Assembly (NCBI GenBank): GCA_016795285.1
Contig: JAEUIC010000025.1
Span: forward strand, 124,001-188,000
Length of the DNA: 64,000 nucleotides
Direction of reading: 5' to 3'
Origin: Planctomycetota bacterium
Lineage (GTDB): Bacteria; Planctomycetota; B15-G4; SIAN01
The translations under genes were made by a program, and so were the position numbers. The number at the start of each line of letters is the position of its first letter. The first letter of the stretch is position 1. The notes beneath the pieces were generated by a model. The model ran no database searches. It was not told the origin of the DNA and worked only from the letters and a program-made list of their open reading frames with translations. Of the stretch, positions 16,401-22,761 are shown in pieces.

Positions 16401-19303
16401 TGCGGCGTCGCGCGCTCGTAACGCGGCGTCGTGGCGCCGTCGCTGCCGATCGGCGGCGGGTCGAGCACGTCGCGCAGGTACCGGCCGGTGTGCGACCCCT
16501 TCGCCTTGGCGATCTGCTCGGGCGTGCCCGCCGCGACCAGCTTGCCGCCGCCGCCGCCCCCTTCCGGCCCGAGGTCGAGCAGCCAGTCGCACTGCGCGAT
16601 CACCTCGAGGTGGTGCTCGATGACCAGCACCGTGTTGCCGCGCTCGACCAGCGCGTGGAGCGCCGCCATCAGCTTCTTCACGTCCTCGACGTGGAGCCCG
16701 GTGGTCGGCTCGTCGAGGATGTAGAGCGTGCGGCCGGTCTCGGGGCGCGCCAGCTCCGCGGCCAGCTTGATGCGTTGCGCCTCGCCGCCGCTCACCGTCG
16801 TCGACGGCTGGCCGAGGCTCATGTAGTCGAGCCCGACGTCGACCAGCGTCTGCAGGATGCGCCGCACCTTCGGCACGTTCTGGAACCAGCCGACCGCGTC
16901 GCCGATCGACGCGTCGAGCAGCTCGTGCACGTCGCGCCCGCCCCACTTCACCTCGAGCGTCTCGCGGTTGAAGCGCCGCCCGCTGCACTCCTCGCAGGTC
17001 ACCTCGACGTCGGCGAGGAACTGCATCTCGATGGTGCGCACGCCCGCGCCGCCGCACGTCTCGCAGCGGCCGCCGGCGACGTTGAAGCTGAAGCGCCCCT
17101 TCTTCCAGCCGCGCGCCTGCGCCTCGGGCGTCGCCGCGAAGAGGTCGCGGATCAGGTCGAAGAGGCCGGTGTAGGTGGCCGGGTTGCTGCGCGGCGTGCG
17201 GCCGATCGGCGCCTGGTCGATCTCGATCACCTTGTCGATCGCCTCGACGCCGGTGAGCTTGTCGAACGCGCCGGGCGGCTCGACCGCGCCGTGCAGCTGG
17301 CGCGCGAGCTCGCGCTTCAGCACCAGGTGCACGAGCGTCGACTTGCCCGAGCCCGAGACGCCGGTCACGCCGATCAGGCAACCGAGCGGCAGCTCGACGT
17401 CGACGCCCTTCAGGTTGAACTGGCGCGCCCCTTCGAGTCGCAGCTTCGCGCCGCTCCCCTTGCGCCGTGTCGTCGGCAGCGCGAGCCGCTCCTCGCCGCG
17501 CAGGTAGCGCGCGGTGAGCGAGTCGCCCTTCGCGACCACCTCGGCGACCGGGCCCGACGCGACCACGTGGCCGCCCCGCTTGCCGGCGCCCGGCCCGACG
17601 TCGACCAGCCAGTCGGAGGCGAGCATCGTGTCGCGGTCGTGCTCGACCACGCAGACGGTGTTGCGCCGGTCGCGCAGCTCGTGCAGCGTGCGCAGCAGCA
17701 GGTGGTGGTCGCGCGGATGGAGGCCGATCGACGGCTCGTCGAGCACGTAGAGGACGCCCTGCAATCCGGCGCCGACCTGCGTGGCGAGCCGCACGCGCTG
17801 CGCCTCGCCGCCCGAGAGCGTCGCCGCGCTGCGATCGAGCGTGAGGTAGCCGAGGCCGACCTCGGTGAGGAAGCGCAGCCGCCCGCGCAGCTCGCGCAGG
17901 ATCGCCGCGCCGACCAGCTCGTCGCGCTTCTCGAGCAGCGCGTCGCTGGCGAAGAAGGCGACCGCGGCATCGACGGTGAGCGCGGCGTAGTGGGTGATCG
18001 GCTGCTCGCGGAAGGTGACCGCGAGCGCCTCCTTGCGCAGGCGCGCGCCGGCGCAGCCGCGGCAGCTCATCTCGGTGAGGAACTTCTCGAGGTGCTTCGG
18101 GTGGCTCGTGCGCCAGGTCTCCTCCATCGCCGGGAGGATGCCGGGCAGCGCACGATGGTCCTCGCCCTTCACCGTGAAGCCGCTGGTCGCCGACTGGTAC
18201 TCGAACTTGAGGCGGATCGCCTCGTCGGTGCCGTGCAGCAGCGCCCGCTTCGCCGCTTCGGGCAGCGAGCGCCACGGCTGGTCGAGCCGGAAGCCGAGCT
18301 TCTTGCCGAGCTGCGCGAGCGCGCTCATGCGCAGCTTGAGGTAGGGCAGGTAGCCGGTCTTGGTCATGATCGCGAGCGCGCCGCCCTCGATCGACTTGCC
18401 GGCGTCGGGGATCACCTTCTTCGGGTCGACGCGCATCGAGCGGCCGAGCCCGTTGCATTCGGGGCAGGCGCCGTGCGGCGAGTTGAAGCTGAAGAGGCGC
18501 GGCTCCATCTCGGGCAGGCCGAGGCCGCAGCCGGGGCAGGCGAGCTTGCCGGAGAACTCGACCAGCTGTCCCTTGCCGCCGTCGCGCTCGATCCACGCGG
18601 AGGCCTGGCCGTCGCAGAGCCGCAGCGCTCCCTCGAGCGCCTCGGCGACGCGGCCGCGCTTCTCCGCGTCGAGCACGATGCGATCGGTGACCAGCTCGAT
18701 GGTGTGCGTCTCGTAGCGCGCGAGCGTCAGCGGCTCGTCGAGGCGCTTCAGCTCCCCGTCGATGCGGGCGCGCACGAACCCCTTGCGGCGCCACTGTTCG
18801 AGTTCGGTCCGGTAGTGCCCCTTGCGGCCGCGCACCACCGGCGCCAGCACGAGGCAGCGCGCGCCCGGATGGTCGCGCAGCAGCGTGTCGGCCATCTGGT
18901 CGGCGGTCTGCGCCTGCAGCACGCGGCCGCAGCCGACGCAGTGCGGGGTGCCGAGCCGCGCGAAGAGGAGGCGCAGGTAGTCCCAGATCTCGGTGACGGT
19001 CGCGACGGTGCTGCGCGGGTTGCGGTTGACCGTCTTCTGGTCGATCGAGAGGGTCGGCGAGAGGCCGGTGATGCTCTCGACCTTCGGCTTCTCCATGCGG
19101 CCGACGAACTGGCGGGCGTAGGAGGAGAGCGACTCGAGGAAGCGGCGCTGCCCCTCCCGGAAGAGGGTGTCGAAGGCGAGCGACGACTTCCCGGAGCCCG
19201 AGACCCCGGTGAAGGTGATCAGCGCGTCGCGAGGGAGGGTCAGATCGACCCCCTTCAGGTTGTGCTCGCGCGCACCTCGGATGACGATGTTTTCGTGCAC
19301 CAT
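13412..19303 (-). CDS. uvrA: Double-length excinuclease ABC subunit UvrA
   Basis: A 1963-residue protein equal to two complete UvrA chains in tandem (normal length about 940). UvrA recognises bulky DNA lesions as a dimer and loads UvrB. Four ATP sites are present: GVSGSGKSSLAFDTLF, GVSGSGKSTLVHL, GVSGSGKTSLAFETLF and GVSGSGKSTLLMEV, each with its own LSGGEAQR- or VSGGEAQR-type signature. Both halves retain their zinc Cys pairs (for example CETCGGAGV with CEECSGRR, and CEACQGRGA with CEACRGARY). Neither half looks degenerate. An Asn/Ala-rich insertion lies in the second half (around 15740-15790). The start is ATG 19303 (GTG 19309 is possible). Chlamydial UvrA is also a double-length fusion, so the form is known but uncommon. 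Confidence 0.96.
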   Translation of the reverse strand: MVHENIVIRGAREHNLKGVDLTLPRDALITFTGVSGSGKSSLAFDTLFREGQRRFLESLSSYARQFVGRMEKPKVESITGLSPTLSIDQKTVNRNPRSTVATVTEIWDYLRLLFARLGTPHCVGCGRVLQAQTADQMADTLLRDHPGARCLVLAPVVRGRKGHYRTELEQWRRKGFVRARIDGELKRLDEPLTLARYETHTIELVTDRIVLDAEKRGRVAEALEGALRLCDGQASAWIERDGGKGQLVEFSGKLACPGCGLGLPEMEPRLFSFNSPHGACPECNGLGRSMRVDPKKVIPDAGKSIEGGALAIMTKTGYLPYLKLRMSALAQLGKKLGFRLDQPWRSLPEAAKRALLHGTDEAIRLKFEYQSATSGFTVKGEDHRALPGILPAMEETWRTSHPKHLEKFLTEMSCRGCAGARLRKEALAVTFREQPITHYAALTVDAAVAFFASDALLEKRDELVGAAILRELRGRLRFLTEVGLGYLTLDRSAATLSGGEAQRVRLATQVGAGLQGVLYVLDEPSIGLHPRDHHLLLRTLHELRDRRNTVCVVEHDRDTMLASDWLVDVGPGAGKRGGHVVASGPVAEVVAKGDSLTARYLRGEERLALPTTRRKGSGAKLRLEGARQFNLKGVDVELPLGCLIGVTGVSGSGKSTLVHLVLKRELARQLHGAVEPPGAFDKLTGVEAIDKVIEIDQAPIGRTPRSNPATYTGLFDLIRDLFAATPEAQARGWKKGRFSFNVAGGRCETCGGAGVRTIEMQFLADVEVTCEECSGRRFNRETLEVKWGGRDVHELLDASIGDAVGWFQNVPKVRRILQTLVDVGLDYMSLGQPSTTVSGGEAQRIKLAAELARPETGRTLYILDEPTTGLHVEDVKKLMAALHALVERGNTVLVIEHHLEVIAQCDWLLDLGPEGGGGGGKLVAAGTPEQIAKAKGSHTGRYLRDVLDPPPIGSDGATTPRYERATPHPDDDPRRLVVRGARKNNLRGIDVELPQDALTVITGVSGSGKTSLAFETLFAEGQRRFVESLSTYARRFFSRLERAPVDRIHGLRPAIAIDQKGGSKNPRSTVATTTEIHDHLRLLWARIGLPHCPTCGAAARAWSATTAAADLVERGAGGKALLLAPLWRAEARRPLRFTRADELAAALPGLQADGYLRLLIDGVERRVDELAGAANAASNAAANAAPLAQREIALVIDRVRVEPGKRTRLAEALEEAFRKGGGLAGVQLEAADGTTTRLDWSTRPSCEKCGWYPEAELSPRHFSFNHQLGACPECLGLGRMRRSVEERVIVAPHKPLFGGALLTDFPGRLFTKKGGWHRSILEGAARELDVDLEVPFAKLPAKARAGLLRGVGVPERVTTTLATKNVQKSREYTFSARFRGILGEIEHWVREADEGKWWVAKLLKLTEEGSCPSCGGGRLKPEALAVTVGGQGLREVGRLTVGEALDFFAQLPKAGLSKAEQQIAAQPLQEVRGRLRFLVDVGLDYLTLERASATLSGGEAQRIRLATQLGSGLVGCMYVLDEPSIGLHPRDTGRLIETLQGLKKLGNTIIVVEHDEEMMRAADWIVDLGPGAGVHGGEVVASGPFAAIEACATSLTGAWLRGDAAIATPAERRKGSGKLLVRGATRHNLKGLDVALPLGTLTALTGVSGSGKSTLLMEVVRPAVEALLAGVKLPVAQAGCRAIDGLDQVKQLIVIDQSPIGTTPSSNPATYTKVFDPIRAVFAATEEARMKGFTPVRFSFNQGDGRCEACQGRGAVLVEMHFLSDVWTPCEACRGARYAAETLTVRYKGKNIAEVLQMEVEEALAFFASHPRIKRTLQVLQDVGLGYLKLGQSSTTLSGGEAQRVKLAAELARPSIGKTLYLLDEPTTGLHFADVQKLVAVFHRLVERGSSVLVIEHHLDVLKSADWIVDLGPDGGAAGGQLVVAGTPETVAACAASHTGRALAPLLRGRAARRTALPSEARA

Positions 19304-19335
19304 CCGCACACGACCGTCGAGGCCTGACCGCTGGA

Positions 19336-19352
19336 TTTCCGCGGCGCGGAAA
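19336..19352. promoter_or_regulatory. Inverted repeat upstream of uvrA, possible operator
   Basis: TTTCCGC-GGC-GCGGAAA is a perfect 7-base inverted repeat with a 3-base centre. It lies between uvrA and the acyl-CoA dehydrogenase gene, just downstream of a candidate uvrA -10 at 19362-19367. Its position near the expected transcription start would suit a repressor site; it does not resemble the lexA upstream box. Confidence 0.45.
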
Positions 19353-19361
19353 AAGGCGGGG

Positions 19362-19367
19362 ATCGTA
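19362..19367 (-). promoter_or_regulatory. Candidate uvrA -10 element (TACGAT)
   Basis: The minus-strand GCTACGAT fits the GCTANNNT pattern seen before several other genes here. It would give a leader of about 50 bases containing the TTTCCGC inverted repeat. No clear -35. Confidence 0.4.
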
Positions 19368-19427
19368 GCGACGGCGTCGAGGCGCTGGCGGGAGAGAAAT
19401 CCGCCGGCGCGGAGCGCGCGCAGACGC

Positions 19428-19433
19428 TAGCTT
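19428..19433 (+). promoter_or_regulatory. Candidate -10 element before acyl-CoA dehydrogenase (TAGCTT)
   Basis: GCTAGCTT lies 30 bases before the ATG and shares the GC-TANNNT form of other candidate promoters in the window. The leader then contains GGACGGGGATGAAACC, with a weak ribosome-binding site. Confidence 0.35.
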
Positions 19434-19463
19434 CGCGCCCCCTTTTCGGACGGGGATGAAACC

Positions 19464-20672
19464 ATGCGCACGATCGTGACCGATACGGCCCTCCACTGGG
19501 CGGGCGTGGCGAAGGGCGTGGCCGACCGCGTGGTCCGGCCGCTCGCGACCAAGTACGACCGCCTGCAGGAATATCCGTGGGAGATCCAGAAGGAGCTCGC
19601 CGCGGCGGGCCTCTTCGGCGTCTGGATCCCGAAGGCGTACGGCGGCCACGGCGCCGGCATCGTGGCGTTGTGCAAGGTCGTCGAGGAGCTGTCGCGCGCC
19701 TGCCCGGGCGTCGGCGTGATGTACGCCGTGAACGCGCTCGGCTCCTTCCCGATGATCATCGCGGGCACCGAGGAGCAGAAGCAGCGCTTCCTGCCCTCGA
19801 TCGCCAAGGGCGAGAAGCTGATCGCCTTCTGCCTCTCCGAGAAGTTCGCCGGCTCCGACGCTGGCGGCATGCGCACGCGCGCGGTCAAGGAGGGCAACGA
19901 CTGGGTCATCCGCGGCGAGAAGAAGTGGACCACCAACGGCGGCGCCGCTGACCTCTACACCGTCTTCGCGGTGACCGATCCCGACAGCAAGAGCCGCCGC
20001 ATCTCCGCCTTCATGGTGGAGAAGGGGATGCCCGGATTCTCGATCGGCAAGGTCGAGGACAAGATGGGCATCCGCGCGGTGCCGGTGGTCGAGACGCACT
20101 TCAACGGCGTGCGCGTCGGCGACAGCCACCTGCTCGGCGGCAAGGCGGGCATGGGCTTCGTCCACTCGATGCAGACGCTCGATTGGGCGCGTCCCGGCGT
20201 CGCGGCGCAGGCGGTCGGCCTCGCTCAGGGGGCGCTCGACTACGCGCTCCTCTACGCGACCAAGCGCAACCAGTTCGGCGCGCCGATCTCCTCGTTCCAG
20301 ATGATCCAGGAGATGCTGGCCGACATGTCGGCGAAGGTCGACGCAGCGCGCTGGCTGGTCTACGCGGCGGCGTCGGCGGTCGACGAGGGCGACAGCAACG
20401 TCACCAAGCTGGCGGCCGAGTGCAAGTACTTCGCCACCGAGGTCGCCATGGAGGTCTCCACCAAGGCGGTGCAGATCTTCGGTGGCTACGGCTACATGCG
20501 CGACTACCCGATCGAGAAGTACATGCGCGACGCGAAGATCACGCAGATCTACGAGGGCGCCAACCAGATCCAGAAGCTCGTCATCGCGCGCAACCTCATC
20601 AAGGAGGCGTCGGGCCTCGACCACTTGATGAAGTACCTGCCGCAGGAGACGCAGTGCGACTACCCCGCGTGA
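19464..20672 (+). CDS. Acyl-CoA dehydrogenase
   Basis: A 402-residue FAD-dependent flavoenzyme that introduces the alpha-beta double bond in acyl-CoA thioesters and passes electrons to ETF. Signatures: CLSEKFAGSDAGGMRT (the ACAD signature 1 region, normally LTEPxAGSD), KKWTTNGGAADLYTVFA, and near the C-terminus FGGYGYMRDYPIEKYMRDAK and QIYEGANQIQKLVIAR. The Glu in YEGAN is at the usual catalytic-base position of short/medium-chain enzymes. Chain-length preference cannot be read. The gene stands alone, facing lexA, and ends before a strong hairpin. Confidence 0.95.
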   Translation: MRTIVTDTALHWAGVAKGVADRVVRPLATKYDRLQEYPWEIQKELAAAGLFGVWIPKAYGGHGAGIVALCKVVEELSRACPGVGVMYAVNALGSFPMIIAGTEEQKQRFLPSIAKGEKLIAFCLSEKFAGSDAGGMRTRAVKEGNDWVIRGEKKWTTNGGAADLYTVFAVTDPDSKSRRISAFMVEKGMPGFSIGKVEDKMGIRAVPVVETHFNGVRVGDSHLLGGKAGMGFVHSMQTLDWARPGVAAQAVGLAQGALDYALLYATKRNQFGAPISSFQMIQEMLADMSAKVDAARWLVYAAASAVDEGDSNVTKLAAECKYFATEVAMEVSTKAVQIFGGYGYMRDYPIEKYMRDAKITQIYEGANQIQKLVIARNLIKEASGLDHLMKYLPQETQCDYPA

Positions 20673-20717
20673 ATCGGGAGGCCGGCGTGAGCCGCCGATC
20701 GATCGACTGAACGCGAA

Positions 20718-20750
20718 CGCGCGCCGTCAGGTCTCCCCTGACGGCGCGCG
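20718..20750. terminator. Strong hairpin terminator between convergent genes
   Basis: A perfect 14-base-pair stem (left arm CGCGCGCCGTCAGG, right arm its complement) with a TCTCC loop, followed on the plus strand by CTGTTTCG. It sits 46 bases after the acyl-CoA dehydrogenase stop and 70 bases beyond the lexA stop, so it may serve both genes. Confidence 0.75.
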
Positions 20751-20802
20751 CTGTTTCGTGGCTCGGACTGCTTCGTGACTCGACCTGCTTCGTGACTCGG
20801 AC
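20751..20802. repeat. Three-copy tandem repeat after the terminator hairpin
   Basis: Three consecutive near-identical units of 17-18 bases, CTG-C/T-TTCGTG-A/G-CTCG-G-AC, fill the space between the hairpin and the lexA end (20751-20768, 20768-20784, 20785-20802). Noncoding. No known repeat family recognised. Confidence 0.7.
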
Positions 20803-20819
20803 TGCAGCTCGAAGCGGCG

Positions 20820-21566
20820 CTACTCGCACCGCCGCCAGACGCCGACGACCCGCCCCTGGATCGTCACGTCGTCGACGTAGATCGGCTCCATCGTCGCGTT
20901 GGCCGGCTGCAGCCGGACGCGCCCCTGCTCGCGGAAGACCCGCTTCAGCGTCGCCGAGCCGTCGTCGAGCAGCGCCACGGCGATCTCGCCGTCGCGCACC
21001 TGCTGCTGCGGCCGGACGACGACGAGGTCGCCGTCGCAGATGTGGTCGTCGATCATGCTGCTGCCGCGCACGCGCAGCGCGAAGGCGTCGCGCGGCACCA
21101 TGTCGGCCGGGAAGACGCGGCTCTCGTAGCTGTCGGCGACCGCCTCGATCGGCGCGCCCGCCGCGATGGTGCCGGCGATGCGCACGCGCACCCACCCTTC
21201 GGGCACCTCCGACTCCTCGTGGTCGACGAGCGTCTCGGCGTCGGGCCGAACCGAGGCAGCGACCGGCGCGGGCGCCGGCGCCGATTCCGCCTCGCGCTCG
21301 AGCGCCAACTCGGCCGCCAATCCGCCCCCGATCGCGACCAGCGGCCGCGGATCGCTCGCCTGCAGCAGCTTCCAGCCGTGGGCCGATCCGTCGCCCTTCA
21401 GGTAGCCGCGTCGCTCGAGCGCCTTCAGGTGCTGGAACACCGTCGTCGGCGACTTCTTGAGGCGCGTGGCGAGTTCACGTACCGATGGAATATGTCCACG
21501 CGTCCGCGCGAACTGTTCCAGAGCTCTCAACACCTCGAGCTGCTTCTTCGACAGCGGGTGCGACAT
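20820..21566 (-). CDS. lexA: LexA SOS repressor
   Basis: A 248-residue transcriptional repressor and self-cleaving S24 peptidase. The N-terminal winged helix runs MSHPLSKKQLEVLRAL, IPSVRELATRLKKSPTTVFQHLKALERRGYL. The C-terminal domain has the Ala-Gly cleavage bond in VRIAGTIAAG, the catalytic Ser in RVRGSSMIDDHICDGD and the catalytic Lys in ATLKRVF. A linker of about 40 Ala/Pro/Glu-rich residues makes it longer than the usual 200. ATG is preceded by GGGGAAGAAG. A GTTC-N7-GTTC box lies 45 bases upstream, suggesting autoregulation. Confidence 0.95.
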   Translation of the reverse strand: MSHPLSKKQLEVLRALEQFARTRGHIPSVRELATRLKKSPTTVFQHLKALERRGYLKGDGSAHGWKLLQASDPRPLVAIGGGLAAELALEREAESAPAPAPVAASVRPDAETLVDHEESEVPEGWVRVRIAGTIAAGAPIEAVADSYESRVFPADMVPRDAFALRVRGSSMIDDHICDGDLVVVRPQQQVRDGEIAVALLDDGSATLKRVFREQGRVRLQPANATMEPIYVDDVTIQGRVVGVWRRCE

Positions 21567-21610
21567 CGGCTTCTTCCCCCTCAGGTTCCGGCTCGGGCGA
21601 GCGTGTTAAC

Positions 21611-21625
21611 GAACGCAAAACGAAC
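21611..21625 (-). promoter_or_regulatory. Candidate SOS box GTTC-N7-GTTC upstream of lexA
   Basis: Read on the lexA coding strand the sequence is GTTCGTTTTGCGTTC, a direct repeat of GTTC with a 7-base spacer, which is the form known for alphaproteobacterial LexA. It overlaps an 8-base palindrome GAACGTTC (21622-21629) and a GTTAAC palindrome (21605-21610). Position and form support a LexA operator. Confidence 0.6.
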
Positions 21626-21717
21626 GTTCAAGCCCCTGGTTGCTCCCCTGACTTTCCCATGGATCTTCACGCCGGCGCGGAAGCGACCGCGCGCGCAGCG
21701 GCGGCCCCACGACGGCC

Positions 21718-21723
21718 TATAGT
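21718..21723 (+). promoter_or_regulatory. Candidate moaA -10 element (TATAGT)
   Basis: CCTATAGT ends 10 bases before the moaA ATG. No ribosome-binding site precedes the ATG, so a leaderless or nearly leaderless message is likely. No clear -35. Confidence 0.55.
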
Positions 21724-21733
21724 CCCGCGCCTC

Positions 21734-22759
21734 ATGCCGCTCCTCTTCGACGCGCATCGCCGACCGCTGCGGAGCCTCCGCCTCTCGGTCACCGATCGCT
21801 GCAACCTGCGCTGCGCCTACTGCATGCCGGAGGAGGAGTATCGCTGGCTCGAACGCGCCGCGCTGCTCTCCTTCGAGGAGCTCGCGCGGCTGGTCGACCG
21901 CTTCCTCGCGCTCGGCGTCACCAAGGTGCGCCTCACCGGCGGCGAGCCGCTGCTGCGCCGCGACCTCGACGTGCTGGTCGCCGCGCTCGCGACGAAGCCG
22001 GGGCTCGCCGACCTCGCGCTGACCACCAACGGCTTGCTGCTCGCCGAGCAAGCGGCGGCGCTGAAGCGCGCCGGCCTCCACCGCCTCACGGTCAGCATCG
22101 ACACGCTCGACCCGCGCCGCTTCGAGCAGCTCACGCGCCGCTCGGGCCACGACGCGCTGCTGGCCGGCATCGAGGCGGCGCGGCGCGCCGGCTTCCGCGA
22201 CCTGAAGCTCGACACCGTCGTGCTGCGCGGCGTGAACGACGACGAGGTCGTGCCGCTGCTGCGCTACGCGCAAGGGATCGGCGCGGAGATCCGCTTCATC
22301 GAGTACATGGACGTCGGCGGTGCGACCCGCTGGAGCCGCGCGCAGGTGGTGCCGCGCGCCGAGCTGCTGGCGACCGTCGCCGCGGCGTTCGGCCCGGCGA
22401 CGCCGCTCCCCGATCGCGACGGCGCCCCCGCCGAGCGCTTCGCGCTGCGCGACGGCACCACCTTCGGGATCATCGCCTCCACCACCGCCCCCTTCTGCGC
22501 GAGCTGCGATCGCAGCCGGCTCACCGCCGACGGCATGTGGTTCACCTGCCTCTACGCGACGCAGGGGCTCGACCTGCGCGGGCCGTTGCGCGCCGGCGCG
22601 AGCGACGCGGAGCTCGAAGCGCTGCTCGCCCCGCGCTGGCAGGCGCGCAGCGATCGCGGCGCCGAGGAGCGCCTCGCATTGCACGAGCGCGCGCCCTTCG
22701 CGCCGCTCGCCACGCTGCAGGGCGACCCGCACCTCGAGATGCACACGCGCGGAGGGTGA
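21734..22759 (+). CDS. moaA: GTP 3',8-cyclase MoaA
   Basis: A 341-residue radical-SAM enzyme starting molybdenum-cofactor synthesis by converting GTP to 3',8-cyclo-GTP. The N-terminal cluster motif is CNLRCAYC (Cys-x3-Cys-x2-Cys), followed by LTGGEPLLRRD and TTNGLLL. The second 4Fe-4S site that binds GTP is formed by CASCDRSRLTADGMWFTC. The chain ends in RGG, the conserved C-terminal Gly-Gly. ATG 21734 is chosen because it directly precedes the homologous region and follows a TATAGT element; there is no Shine-Dalgarno. It heads a three-gene run. The cofactor would serve the molybdoenzyme at 31-33 kb. Confidence 0.95.
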   Translation: MPLLFDAHRRPLRSLRLSVTDRCNLRCAYCMPEEEYRWLERAALLSFEELARLVDRFLALGVTKVRLTGGEPLLRRDLDVLVAALATKPGLADLALTTNGLLLAEQAAALKRAGLHRLTVSIDTLDPRRFEQLTRRSGHDALLAGIEAARRAGFRDLKLDTVVLRGVNDDEVVPLLRYAQGIGAEIRFIEYMDVGGATRWSRAQVVPRAELLATVAAAFGPATPLPDRDGAPAERFALRDGTTFGIIASTTAPFCASCDRSRLTADGMWFTCLYATQGLDLRGPLRAGASDAELEALLAPRWQARSDRGAEERLALHERAPFAPLATLQGDPHLEMHTRGG

Positions 22760-22761
22760 CG

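Noticed and set aside
16157-19327. A plus-strand open frame of over 1000 codons opposite uvrA
   Set aside because: It is an antisense shadow caused by high GC at third codon positions; its translation is Arg/Glu/Leu-rich with no domain, and uvrA on the other strand is unambiguous.
11739-20624. A minus-strand open frame of nearly 3000 codons spanning uvrA, the XPB gene and antisense of acyl-CoA dehydrogenase
   Set aside because: Only the C-terminal XPB part is real protein. The rest reads uvrA in a wrong frame and the dehydrogenase antisense.
20751-20802. CRISPR-like repeat
   Set aside because: The three units are directly adjacent without spacers and no cas genes are present.
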